NCBI GenBank assembly: GCA_006384855.1 | Contig: VCJN01002572.1 | Span: 62,001 to 126,000, forward strand | DNA length: 64,000 nucleotides | Reading direction: 5' to 3' | From: Tetraselmis striata | Lineage: Eukaryota; Chlorophyta; Chlorodendrophyceae; Chlorodendrales; Chlorodendraceae | Shown here: one piece after another, positions 12,001 through 21,930 of the stretch | Position numbering within the stretch: the first letter of the stretch is position 1 | Layout: every line of letters starts with the position of its first letter | Translations under genes and position numbers: made by a program | The notes under the pieces: generated by a model | Told to the model about the DNA's origin: nothing | What the model saw: only the letters and a program-made list of their open reading frames with translations | The model's database searches: none

Positions 12001-14133
12001 GCGTTCTCCGGCAGCGCGCCCTCGCCGGGCGTGGCGATGCTGGTCAGGCGGGCCATGAGCGCGGAGCTGGTGGCGGTGTTGACGGTCTGGTGCGCGCCCG
12101 CCGCCACGGGCGGCAGCCCCTCCGCCTCCGCATGGCTGGGCGCCAGGCTGGCGCGCACCACCAGGCTGTCCGCCAGCGAGGCAGACAGCGCCACGAGACC
12201 GCCCGGGCCGCCGCTGCCCGCAATCTCTGCGTCCACCACGGTAGCCACCTCGCTCAACAGCAGCGCCGCGGACTTCTGCCCATGGTGGCTGGCCACTGCC
12301 GCGTCTGCGCGCAGCTGCGCGGCCGCCCCAGCCGGATCCTCCACGGGCAGCAGGCCAGCCTGGCGCAGACACAGCCCACAGGGGGGGAGGGCGGCAGGGG
12401 AAGCAAGAGCTCAGTCGTCAGAAGGGCTCTGCATCAACCATAAAGAGCGAAAGATCGGCGCTTGGATCCGATCTGATCTGATCCGGGTCAACAGTCAATT
12501 TCCGATGGCCATTGCATCTGATCTTCATCTTTGAGCGGGGTGTGCTGCGGACCTATTGATGAAAGCAGATCGTCCACCACAGCAACAGCGACGATGCAGG
12601 TCTCCAAAGGGCAGGGGGTGTTGAGGGGGGGGGGGGGGGGGGGGGGGGGAGGCGCCCGGCCGGGGTCTGACCAGGCCCAGCATTGCCCGCAGCCGCTCCT
12701 GCATCTCCTCCGTGCTGCCCTGCCCCGCCTGGTGCGCCTCCACCTCCCGCCGCAGGTCCGCAACCAGCATGTTGCTGCCCGTGTCCATCTGCGGCCGGTG
12801 CGACGCGGTGATTAGGTTGAAGAGCAGATGCGTGCGTGTATGACTGCATGTGTGCACGCTTTCCCCCCCGGGGGGGGGGGGGGGGGGGGGGGGGGGGAAT
12901 GGGTACCTTGACGCTGAAGCGCTGGAGCTGGCTGACCAGGTGGTCAATGTCCTCGCGCAGCAGGTCGTCACTGCCGGGATCCAGTCGCTCCAGCAGCTCC
13001 AGCAGCGCCTTGCAGAGCTCGGCGGTGGCGCTGCGGAAGTCCTTGATGACTTTGTCTGCAGGGAAAGGGCGGGGAGCAGGGGGAGGGGGGGGGGGTATGT
13101 TGGGGTCTTTGGGCGATATATACATTGGGGAGGGGGGGGGGGGACAAGTAGAGCCCAGAGCAGGACGGTGCATCGGCTCACCTGCCATCAGGCATGCCCG
13201 CAACGGGGACACCTCACTCGCCGCTGCCAGCATGCGATGCAGCCCGCTCAGAGGCGCCTGCAGGCCGCCCACCGTGCGCTCAAACGCGCCGTCCTCGCAT
13301 GCGTGCTGCAGCTCCTCCAGCAGCGGGGCCAGCTTGCCAACCAGCCTGCGGTGGGGTAGAGAGTTCCCGAGAGGTGTGTCAATCCTCCTGGCGTGGCAGG
13401 CTAGCTGAAAGATTGCCCTTCATCATCGCCTCACTCCACACAGTTCCCCTCCAGACTCACACATCCCCATCCCCGCCACCAGCCCACCCTCCATACCGAC
13501 ACAGACACACTGGCAGATGCATAGACCCGGATATATGATCTGCAGGCATGTCTGTCTGCCTGTCGCTCTGCTTGCGGGCGAGCTCCCGTGTACAGCCGTG
13601 CGTCCCCCTACTACCTCCCCACGACATGCCACATGCCACGCCGCCCGTTAAAGTCAGGTGTGCACCCTGAGCACGGCCTTCAGCTGAACACATTGCGCCC
13701 CCCCCCCCCCCCCCCCCTCCCCGCCATATCGGGCCATTCTGTTCGTGAGAAACGAGGCAGCTGTGCAGCCAGCCAGACGGACCGCATCAGCCTCCAATGC
13801 TCAGCAACGACCATGCGCGAACTATCTGAATCTATTACTGCCCATACCCCCCCCCCCCCCCCCCCCCTGATCCGAATGCAGAGTGAATGCGACCCTTTCC
13901 TGCCCGTCGCGGCGGCCGAGCTAGCCGTGCACCGGCGGTTCCGCTCACCTGCTCAGCGTGGCAATGGCGGAATTGATCCATCCAGGGGGGCTGCCCCCCG
14001 ACAAGCTGCCCAGGCTGTCGGTGCTCAGCTCGCCCACCGAGGGTGTCGGGCCGCCTCCGGAGGAGCCGCGCGCGCCTCGCGCTGCGGGCCCCAACGCCGA
14101 CACCGCGCGCAGGGTCTCCAGCACACCCGCCAT
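74..14133 (-). CDS. Giant U-box E3 ubiquitin ligase with at least 26 ARM repeats (3' end outside window)
   Basis: This is a probable ubiquitin-protein ligase of the plant PUB-ARM/SPL11 type; the U-box recruits E2 and the ARM solenoid binds substrate or a receptor. Exons in coding order are 13949-14133, 13182-13345, 12907-13055, 12672-12788, 11797-12359, 10494-11292, 9934-10257, 9180-9424, 8874-8999, 8177-8296, 7846-7952, 7248-7461, 6240-6691, 5996-6116, 5731-5856, 5215-5405, 4840-4966, 4255-4475, 3456-3558, 3192-3262, 2678-2880 and 74-288. Phases agree at every junction except for one extra base near 9343-9346. About 1647 codons are visible. Residues ~1-300 resemble the helical UND domain (KLAPLLEEL near 66). 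The U-box is at ~463-537 (PPEFRCPISLELMRDPVVL). ARM repeats of ~41 residues run from ~574 onward (pattern GGIPPLVxLL...EAAAxALWNLAV). Intron 8 has a GC donor. Plant relatives are usually far shorter with a handful of ARM repeats. The start codon is the first ATG of the UND reading frame. Confidence 0.85.
468..690 (+). mobile_element. tRNA-derived SINE, copy 1
   Basis: The element begins with a tRNA-like head holding an A-box-like GGTTGAGCGG and a B-box-like GGATCGAATCC around an anticodon-arm-like CTCGTATGCGAG. A unique body follows, ending near ACTTTACTTTACTTTC. Two more copies lie at 38481-38740 and 48300-48552. This copy lacks a ~25 bp stretch present after the tRNA head of copy 2. It sits inside the 2389-nt intron 289-2677 of the U-box gene, antisense to it. 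Confidence 0.7.
2216..2259. repeat. Perfect 18-bp hairpin
   Basis: The arms 2216-2233 (TTTAATAGCACAATGCAC) and 2242-2259 are exact reverse complements around an 8-nt loop. It lies in the long intron of the U-box gene. Confidence 0.85.
2950..3117 (+). repeat. Dispersed repeat, copy in intron (second copy at 16886-17056)
   Basis: The segment from AAATTGATTACA to CCCCGCCTCCTTCC matches 16886-17056 base by base over most of its length with scattered differences. It lies in the 311-nt intron 2881-3191. No coding potential or tRNA head was seen, so its class is unknown. Confidence 0.65.
4037..4211. mobile_element. MITE of the CGGGTGCCGGC family
   Basis: Both ends show the inverted motif CGGGTGCCGGCGC. 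The interior near the right end (GGCAGGCAGGGC...CTTATTCACACGG) matches other members at 5540-5605, 11448-11545 and 53789-53950. It sits in the 696-nt intron 3559-4254 of the U-box gene. No coding capacity. Confidence 0.65.
5065..5213 (-). mobile_element. Ty1/copia reverse-transcriptase fragment in an intron, flanked by imperfect direct repeats
   Basis: The minus strand encodes about 40 residues of the C-terminal copia RT region; the motifs CTRPDIAFAVGVLNRY and HVKRV are diagnostic. It makes up about half of the 248-nt intron 4967-5214. Similar ~25-bp sequences (AAGCGGGT...TGCGACCT) lie on both sides, one of them overlapping the 5' splice site at 5214. Nothing else of the retrotransposon is present. 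Confidence 0.7.
5540..5605. mobile_element. Right end of a CGGGTGCCGGC-family MITE
   Basis: The sequence TCTGGCAAGCAGGGCAGG...GTCAGCACCCG, followed by TA, matches the right end of the member at 4037-4211. The left end was not recognised. It lies in intron 5406-5730 of the U-box gene. Confidence 0.5.
9343..9346 (-). other. Single-base frameshift in ARM repeat 6 of the U-box gene
   Basis: Within exon 9180-9424 the sense strand reads CTGCTGCGCAACCGGCAGC. Removing one C in the CC pair gives LLRNGSPSGKEAAAG, which matches the neighbouring repeats. As written, the ARM frame is lost at this point and resumes one frame over. Flanking exons and splice phases are intact, so a sequencing error or a recent mutation fits better than an old pseudogene. 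Confidence 0.75.
9855..9893. repeat. Perfect 15-bp hairpin
   Basis: Arms 9855-9869 (CAAGCAGATAATGTA) and 9879-9893 are exact reverse complements around 9 nt. It lies in intron 9425-9933, about 40 nt from the donor of exon 9934-10257. The preceding 9680-9850 is AT-rich with CAGACA-type microsatellite. Confidence 0.85.
11448..11545 (+). mobile_element. Left part of a CGGGTGCCGGC-family MITE
   Basis: TA followed by CGGGTGCCAGCGTGG and the family interior CCCTACCTGCCAGAACTCAA matches 53789 onward. The right end was not found; a second repeat (11597-11665) follows. It lies in intron 11293-11796 of the U-box gene. Confidence 0.55.
11597..11665 (+). repeat. Short dispersed repeat shared with 27487-27560
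   Basis: TTACCCAACTGGGAAGCC and the following ~50 bases match 27487-27560 at most positions. The class is unknown. Confidence 0.6.
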
Positions 14134-14741
14134 CGTGTCGCCGCCCGCTGGTCCCAGTCGGACGACCTCACACCTGGCTGTTTAGGACAGGAGGTCGGTA
14201 GGGCGTGCACCCCGTCCGGTGCGCTGTCGAGTGCAGTAGCCGTGTATTGGTGGCCGCAGTCGACAGCGGGTCGCGGGGTGTCGTCCTCGTACCCTTTATT
14301 ATTAGCGACTAGTCACCGTCCGTCGTGCAACAGGAACGCGGAATCGTCGAGAGCGCGACTTCCTACGGGCAGTAACGATAACAGTAATCGCAGTAATCGC
14401 AGTAATCGTGAACATCAGGGGTAATCGCAGGCAGTGACATCAGGGGTAGTCAGCGACTACCCCCGGTGAAGCATATACAGTATGTGCATGTATCTCTATA
14501 TAAGGATTACCACGGTCCGGTTTTGAGAAAACAGGAATACCAGGGGAAATTAATGCCCATATACCCCTGGTAAACCCCTCGAAATACTACCCGTAAGACT
14601 TACTCGAACTAAGTCCGCAATATGCGAGTTGCTCTCGAGTAGCTCGAAATAATACTCCTTGTGATTCATACGTGATTAACTGGCAAATCAGGCATGAATC
14701 CTACCCATTAACAATTATTCTGCTACCTACTCTTTAATTTA
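14134..14741 (-). promoter_or_regulatory. Upstream region of the U-box gene
   Basis: This 0.6 kb stretch lies directly 5' of the proposed start codon and should contain its 5' UTR and promoter. A 9-bp unit (CAGTAATCG) is repeated about three times around 14380-14410. No TATA box was assigned with confidence and no other gene is seen. Confidence 0.4.
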
Positions 14742-15716
14742 TCATGTACAGCGGCCCACAAATCCTGCCCCCTTGTCAAGCATCAATTATCAGCCCTCAC
14801 CTTGCTTCGTTTCCGGCCGCGCCCTTACGTGCACATGACATCGTATATAGCGTGGGGCAACCCTAAGTGGCGTTTGTTGTGCTCTCGTTGTAAAAGCCAT
14901 ACATGTGCGCGTAGTCATTGTTCATAGTTCGTTTTGAATTTGCTAGCCCAATGTCACGAGGGCACGAACTTTTTCTAGCACGTATATGCGTTCTATGTGT
15001 ACGGCTGCACGCCGAGAGTTAGCTCTACCATCGCGGAAGGCATTCGCAAATGCGCTCTCTCCCCACGGTCGGCATCCAAGCGAGTGAGCAGTTCCTGCAA
15101 AACGGCCAATGTGGCAATTAAGGCTTGCTCCAAAACCAGCCCACCTAGACCTGATGTCCACATTCAATTCGCGCTTCGTAGAACCGGGCTTTCGTCAGCC
15201 CGTCCTGCGCAGGGGTGCAGCCCCCGAGTCAGCGGGTGGGACCATATGGTCACCTGCTAGGGCATCGTCCATGGTATTTGGTAGGGCTGGCCATCAATAA
15301 GCTCCCAAATTATGCTATTGGGCTGCGCCTCGCGGCCCCTAGGCGGGGGAAATGCGCCCGCTCGGGGCGAGTACATCGCCTTTTTTATCCTCGGGATGCG
15401 GGTCGCGCGGCAAGCCACTGTATTAGGGTTTGTAGGAGAGCTCAAAAATACTTGCATCGGGCTCCCCTATCCCCATGGGTAATTTTCCACTGAAGGAGCC
15501 GGCAAGATTTGAACCTGCGCAGAGCGGAATCACGAGCGTAACATGCAGCCCCCCTCGGCCACCTATCACGTCTCAAGCCGTTGATGAATATTCTAAGTTA
15601 CTTACTTATATGATAGAAATGCGCGCCGCTGTACCACTCGGCAGTTGGTGCCGCCGGTGTTGACGTGGCGATACGGACAGATGCTTACAAGGCAATACTT
15701 ACGAGGGGGATTGTAT
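14742..15716 (+). repeat. Left arm of the long inverted repeat
   Basis: It matches the reverse complement of 21013-21930. Well conserved blocks include CTCCAAAACCAGCCCACCTA and GGGTGCAGCCCCCGAGTC. The outer boundary is placed where similarity fades next to TGTACA. Confidence 0.75.
15487..15558 (-). other. Class II tRNA-like 3' half within the inverted repeat
   Basis: On the minus strand a GTGGCCGAG-like D-arm segment is followed by a T arm (GCAGGTTCAAATCTTGC, five pairs with one G-T) and a CGGCTCC acceptor-like tail. No matching 5' acceptor strand was found, so this is a tRNA-Ser/Leu-like relic and not a working gene. The right arm is degraded here. Confidence 0.3.
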
Positions 15717-16039
15717 GTACTTTCGCACTACTCATATGAGGTCATATTGGTAATCCTATATAGAGATTTGAATTACACCGGGCAAACGGCCGCATTGTAT
15801 TCCGCTAGCAACTAACGCCACGATGTCTAGGCAACGCCGATGACCAACGGGGCACGCGCCAGCCTTAGTCAGTCTTGCTATATGACGCTCCGGAGCAGCG
15901 ACGGGAGTCCACCTTGTGCCTTTGCGCCAGCTTAACAGTTTGCGCGACGTTACGCCTCTCTCGTAGGAGCGCAAGGCGTGATTACTTACGAGTGTACGGT
16001 ACCAAGCGACTTGCCCCCTCCCCCCACCTCCTAGCTGCG

Positions 16040-16533
16040 ATGGCGGGGGGTAAGAAGGCGGGCGGTTCCTCGAACGAACAACCCATAGAGAAATCCCCCG
16101 ACGGCAAGACGCCGGAGCCGGGGGAGTAGACGACCGCCGAGGCAACGCTTACGCGATTCTGGAAGCGCCGAAACTGCATTTCGAAAGCCTATCGACCCGG
16201 CTACTTAGACAAAATGGAGGAGATCAATCAGCATCGTGCCAATCCCGCGACATACGATGACGAGGACGAGGTTGTTGACGACCCGGTACACGACGCTTGG
16301 GCAGCAGCTGCGACGGGGGACGACGACGGCGACGACTGCGGTGACTTCATCGACCCCCGCGATTTGGTAGGAGCCTACCCCGCGCCTACAACGTCATCCT
16401 CCCCTTTGGGCGTGCGACGCCCTAGCCTCTTCAAGCCCCGGCTCTGCAAGGCGGACCTCTAATTCACGGAGGCGAACAGGACGGCATCCCGGGACGAGTA
16501 CAGCTTGAGCTGGTTGGGATCCGGAGTGTTGTG
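16040..16533 (+). pseudogene. Broken acidic ORF inside the inverted-repeat element
   Basis: One frame starts at ATG 16040 (MAGGKKAGGSS), hits TAG at 16127-16129, then continues in the same frame through WKRRNCISKAYRPGYLDK and an acidic stretch (YDDEDEVVDDPVHDAW) to further stops at about 16460 and 16531. Frame continuity across the stops suggests a decayed coding sequence of the element. It was not recognised as any known transposase. Confidence 0.35.
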
Positions 16534-16885
16534 ACACCTCAGAATCCTCGCCGGGGTTTATACAAGTAGTAGAACTGGATTTTGGCATCGGTGGTGAGGG
16601 TGGACGGCGACGGGCAGGGCATCTCGGCATGGTTGCGGGTCAAGGTTCAGACGAATTCTTGGTTGGTGTGCAAGAAGCCCGAACAACGAGAAACTGAGTA
16701 TTGGCTCCCACCGGTCGTAATTGCGGTGTCACATAATAAGGGCAACTGGCTACTACAATAGCCAAGTAGCCAACAACAGCCCCGATCATCACAATCCCGT
16801 GGAATGAGGAAATGCTGTAGGGAAAATGTACGGTGCAATTTTCGAGCCACGTGGTGGTATGCGTGGCACACAACAATTGAAATTG

Positions 16886-17056
16886 AAATGAAATTGAAAT
16901 TGATTACAGCGCGTGCTAGCCTGTTGCTCTCCACCGCCCATACTGAGTTGTTCTTTGGGCATGCTATCTCTAACCATATTAGGGCACACATATAGTGTAA
17001 TTACAGCTATCGGCGCAATCCTCTTTCATTTCCAAACCCCGCCTCCTTCCATCACG
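16886..17056 (+). repeat. Dispersed repeat, second copy of 2950-3117
   Basis: It matches the intronic copy at 2950-3117 in direct orientation from AAATTGATTACA to CCCCGCCTCCTTCC. Confidence 0.65.
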
Positions 17057-17802
17057 TGATAAGTAGCTGAGTAATTGTACGGATAACTGCCGGCGGTCGC
17101 AAGTGCGAGCGACTACCCCAAATTGGCAGTACGGGGATTACGAATACAGTACTCGCTCCGCCCCCGAAAAGGTTTTCTTGTACATCGGTATGTAATGCAC
17201 CGCCACCGCGCAATCTTGTGTCGTCGTCCTGCGTCTTGGCTCCAATTGCCGTCATCGCTGAAGATATCCGAAGGTCTTGGCGTTGACCGCCCCACCGCGC
17301 CGGCTGTGGCGGTCCTCCGGCTTAGGCCGCGGTCTGCCGATGCTGCCTCCATCTCGCCCGCATGAGCTCTTGCGGCAGGATCCCCAAGGGGGATTGGAGG
17401 GCTTTTATATAGGCGGGCACCCCCCCCCCCTCCCCATCCGCGTGTCGTCGCTCCGTGGTCAGCAAGCCAATCTTGCCCGCCCGCGCGCCGCTTGTCTCCG
17501 CAGCGCGCCTCGTCGATGTGGCCGCCCGTCCATACCGAGGTGGCCGCCAGCTGACTCCTCCCGCTGCATGGCTGCGACTCCCTCAGGGGACTCCGGCTCC
17601 TGTCTCCTGGCCCATGAGTCGCTGCTATGCCCGGCCTCTCCGCCCCCAAACGTCCGCCCCGCCTTTAAGTGCCGGGCTCCCGTCACCTCGCGCTCGCCGC
17701 CCTAGCCCGTTCTTACGGGGCGGCTGATGGTTTCCCAGGTGTTCCGATCGGGTCGGCCGTAGGGCGCCGCCGAACACTCTGCTGTACTAGCCCGGGATTC
17801 GA

Positions 17803-18200
17803 GTGATTCACATGTGGAACACATACGGGTTTAGGCTGTACGCCAAATCTTCTGCAGGCCGATCGCGGGTCGTACCGAGGTACGAGAGCACGATTTTATT
17901 TCGAACAACCCTCGCGAGTAGGCTGCCCCCGTCCGAGTCCTACAGACCCCCCTCCCCATCCGCAGGTAGATCTCGGAGAGGCCGACGCAAGGCCGAGGTC
18001 AAAACGGATTAATGTTCACAGGCCCCCTGTACATGGATGCTGCCCGGCGGCGCCATCAGGCGCTACCGGGACTACGAGTATTATTTGAAAAGCCCCCGGT
18101 AGGGCTCCGCGGTCATCACAGGATCCAAGGACCCGCCACAACTGCCCACTCCGCTCAGCCCCTTGCTGCACTCAGCCGGGCAAGGGTTTTAGGGGTTACC
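17803..18200 (+). repeat. Dispersed repeat with a conserved reading frame (inverted copy at 56585-56914)
   Basis: The plus strand matches the minus strand of 56585-56914. A frame ending at 18012 encodes ILFRTTLASRLPPSESYR and SRRGRRKAEV; the other copy encodes ILFRRALASRLPPTESYR and SRRGRRKAEV in the equivalent frame. A telomere-like GGGTTTTAGGGGTTACC lies near the 3' end. The protein family is unknown. Confidence 0.6.
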
Positions 18201-19454
18201 TGCGCCAACCACGTGGAGGTGGGGGTGGTGCCGCCGGGCATGCCGCACCCATGATTCTCCGCTCCTAGTGGGCCGCTATCTGGCGGCGGGCGCCATCACG
18301 CAATAGGTTCGACAACATTGCCACCCGGCCATTTGCCTACATCACTTACCAGGTAGTCCCAACACGCGCATATAGTCATTGCCGTGAATGCATGTTGCCT
18401 AGGGCAACCATGCTTAATGGTGATTTGGATCGTGCTCACCCAATGATCCTTTAGGGGACACTCTAGGCGGGGTCGTGGTGTAATTTGCCTTTGCAATTCT
18501 TGCAGATTCACCACTACCATGGGAACGAACCGACGTCGATAACGGCATCAACCGGTGTAAATGATGCTATGGCATATGCGTTCGCAGGGCCGGTGGACTC
18601 GAATAGGTTATGCATGTTGTTCACCTGTGAAATCAATACCAACATCTGCAGACAACACGGCAACACCAACCTACCGAACCAAGATTCTGATCGAATGGGG
18701 ATCAACCACCAACAAACAACAACTACTGCAATAGCAAATCAACTGACCAACCAAGTAGTCAACCAACTGACCACGAATGCATTTAAAGGCGGGGTCCTGC
18801 AGGTGCACAAAACCTTGGACAAGAAACGTGTCGCGGACGCGCACCACGCAAGCGCCCGCGGCGGTACGAGTATCGTTGGCTTGCGCTTTTTATGCCCAAT
18901 ATGCTAAATTTCCACATATGCACTCCCTCATAACGACAAGCATCAACACGCATCAACGCGGGAACGGACTCAGCGTGGTCGAAATAGTCTGGGTAGGCCG
19001 TCACCCTCTGGCTTGGCGTGATCTTGGGGGTTCAGGGATGCATTGGTGCCAGATGTCGTACATAAGCTACCCGCTTGCCCCCTTTCCGCGCGGACCCGGC
19101 TATGAAGCTCCGCCCGCTCCGCTTGGCAGCAAAATACAATCTCCGGCACTTTCCGGCGCCGTTGGCCATTCACCTACCTGCCGCGGGTAGGCGTAGGCCA
19201 GCCCGCACCAAGGACCCGCTCCCGCACTGACTGTAGCGCTAACGCCCGCGTACCCGCGTGGCACAGTCTATTTGTAGCCACATGTACCGTACATGTGCCG
19301 CGGCGCAGTGGGGTTTTTATCACCCGAAACCTTAGATGCTTGCCCAAGAACCCTCAATAGACACTCCACTACCCCTGCTTCTGCAGCAAACAGGTGCAAG
19401 CAAGCATTGCGTGGGCTGCAATGGGCGAACGCCGCTGTTGGTGTTGCCTTTGCG
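18201..19454. other. Interior of the inverted-repeat element without recognised genes
   Basis: The largest open frame (18485-18907, plus, 140 codons) is low in complexity (NQLTNQ-like repeats) and resembles no family I recognise. I see no transposase signature or splice-consistent gene. Confidence 0.5.
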
Positions 19455-19700
19455 GTGACGCAGCCGGAACTTCTGCCGGGGGCAGCGGTGCACCGGTTGC
19501 TATTGGCCCGAGCGCGGCGGTTACGGAGCTCGGCCTTTTCACGGGGGCAGCAGTGCACCAACTGCTGCTGGGCTGAGCGCGCCGCTGCGGTGCGGCGGTA
19601 ACGGAGCTGGGCCTTCTGCCGGGGGCAGCAGTGCATCGGCTTATGTTGACCCGAACGCGCCGCTGCAGCGCGGCAGTGACAGAGCCGGGCCTTCCGTATA
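19455..19700. repeat. GC-rich minisatellite, about three units of 65-78 bp
   Basis: The phrase GGGGGCAGC(A/G)GTGCA recurs at 19478, 19543 and 19621 within longer similar units. On the minus strand it encodes repeated CTAAPGR-like peptides, which is expected from any in-frame tandem repeat. Confidence 0.6.
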
Positions 19701-21012
19701 TAGATGATTGTGCGTTATGCGGCATGCCGAGCCATAACGATGGTAACAACTGCTTCATGCAAACGATTGAACACAAGGTGCTGACAAACGATTGAACACA
19801 AGGTGAACACATCGTGGTGACTCCGGGACGTAGTTTGGCAACGGCGCAGCTGAGGCACGAGGCAGTCACCAGCAAGGAGGCCAAATTGAAAAAGGGCAGG
19901 CGCTGCCCAACGTAAACAAGAGAACAAGGCTAGATGTAAACGGCAGAAGCGGATGGCCGCCCAAGGCAAATTCCCTTAGAATCCGTGTTTCCATACATGG
20001 TTCATCAGAGCCATCGTCTGCGATTTATTTCTTGATAGAACATGTAGTTTGCAACACTTACTGACTTATTGACTATTTGGCACGATGCAGACGGTACCCG
20101 TGCACGACTCCATGATGCTCGCGGATTGTGAAGAACATGGAAGCTCATGTGCAAAATAGCGAATGCACTCGAGGCACAAACACATTCCGAGGGGGGAATA
20201 TGAAGTGCCCACCGTCTGTCATCCGCACCTTCAAGGACCGATACATGTAATTGAATCTCTAACCAACAATGTTGAAGTATTCCTCATCATGTTGCAAATT
20301 TAAGCCTTGTTAATCTCTTTTTAGCATCTAACTTTGTATCCGTACTTGCAGGAATTTGCTGGACCGAGGTTGTTCATAGCATGTACATTTCCTCCATTTA
20401 GCGCCATAACAATACGAAACCCTTGCAAATTTCCATTGGACAAGCAGACCGGACAGAGCGCGCGGATTTACGCTCGGTTTGTCCGGAGCCGCTGCTCGCC
20501 GTCGTGCCGCGCGTCAATGGCAGTGGTGGATGTGGCAATGGTAGTTGGCACGGCTTAGTTAGGCAAATCGTGCGTTAAGGCACAACAATCGTCGCTACCA
20601 ACATGCGCCGCGCCCGCAGGACGACGATTGAGCAGCGGTGCGAGTTTGGACGATACAGCGCGACGACATCAATAAAGCGCTATCTGCTGTACTCGTAGAC
20701 TATATGCGCAGTATAGCAGTAGAGCCTCGAAGTTTACGACAATGCATTGTTTATTCATAATTTTCCGGCGCCTGCGGGCAATGGGGCAATGAGGGGTTCG
20801 CCACAACCTCGATGTCCTAAAGGACATTCCATTTTGTACACCCATTGAAACCGCCCCGTTAATGCACTACCCGTCTATTATTGTTAGGCGGGTCGTAACA
20901 TTAACATCATAGTGGATCATCAGAATATTTATAACTGACCACACCTTATATTTATATAACTCTTAAATATTATTTTGCTCTCACAGAAATATAAATATAT
21001 ATACATATATAC
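19701..21012. other. Non-coding interior of the inverted-repeat element
   Basis: A small tandem duplication (AACGATTGAACACAAGGTG) is at about 19764-19803, and AT-rich sequence fills 20900-21012. I see no gene. Confidence 0.5.
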
Positions 21013-21930
21013 ACAGCCCCCCTCACAAGTCTTGCCATGTAAGTATCTGTCCGTATCGCCACGTCAGCACCGGCGCCGCCGACAGCCGAGTGGTACATTG
21101 GCGCGCATTTGTATTACATAAGCAATTTAGAATATTCGGCCTAACCCCCCTCGGTGGAAATATAACCGAGGGGGGTTAGGGGGGGGCGGGGCATATATAT
21201 TTTAAGTTCTCCTACAAACCCTAGTAGTAGTACAGTGGCTTACCGCGCGACCCGCATCCCGCCGATAAAAACGGCGATGTACTTGCCCCGCGCGGGCGCA
21301 TTTCCCCCGCGTAGGGCCCCGCTAGGCACAGCCCAATAGCATAATTTGGGAGCGTATTGATGGCCAGCCGTACCACATACCCTGGACGATGCCCTAGCAT
21401 GTGACCGTATGGACCCACCCGCTGACTCGGGGGCTGCACCCCTGCGCAGTTCGGGCTGACGAAGCCCAGCTCTACCAAGGGCGCATTGAATGCGGACAAC
21501 ATGTCTAGGTGGGCTGGTTTTGGAGCAACCCTTAATTGCGGCATTGGCCGTTTTGCGGGAACTGCTCACTTGCATGCCGACGGCGGGGAGAGCGTGCCTT
21601 TGTGAATGTGTTCTACGATGGTAGAGCTAAAATAACTCTTGGCGTGCAGCCGTACACATAGAGCGCATATACGTGCTAGAAAAAGTTCGTGCCCTGGTGA
21701 CATTGGGCTATCAAATTCATGACTAACCATAAACAATGGCACGCACACGTATGGCTTTTACAGCGAGAACACAACAAAACGCCACTTAGGCATGCCCCCA
21801 CGCATGGTGTCATGTTCGCGTATGGCACGTGTAAGGGCGCGGCCGGAAACGAAGGTGATGGCTCATAATGGGCCAATCTACAATCGAAACTTGACAAGGG
21901 GGCAAGAGTTTTGTGGCCAGGTGTACATAT
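21013..21930 (-). repeat. Right arm of the long inverted repeat
   Basis: This is the reverse complement of 14742-15716 with indels. It contains an extra 16-bp hairpin at 21140-21180 (CCTAACCCCCCTCGGT and its complement around 9 nt). Confidence 0.75.

Larger units (their letters stand above)
48..13142 (-). repeat. Donor-proximal poly-C tracts in introns of the U-box gene
   Basis: On the sense (minus) strand, runs of about 10-30 C lie just downstream of the 5' splice site in many introns. On the plus strand they appear as G runs at about 48-66, 3149-3170, 3432-3448, 4816-4832, 6192-6220, 9151-9174, 10370-10393, 12627-12649, 12869-12897 and 13130-13142. Each lies immediately left of an exon start at 74, 3192, 3456, 4840, 6240, 9180, 10494, 12672, 12907 and 13182 respectively. 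A few tracts have the other polarity (2526-2576, 11670-11682, 13698-13717, 13850-13867) or sit near an acceptor (8347-8366). Confidence 0.8.
14742..21930. mobile_element. Probable 7.2 kb element with ~0.95 kb terminal inverted repeats
   Basis: The segments 14742-15716 and 21013-21930 are diverged inverted copies of each other, similar over nearly their whole length with some indels. The 5.3 kb between them is mostly non-coding with one broken acidic ORF. Long inverted ends of this kind are known in MULE-like and related DNA transposons, but no transposase was recognised, and two independent insertions in opposite orientation would look the same. Confidence 0.55.
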
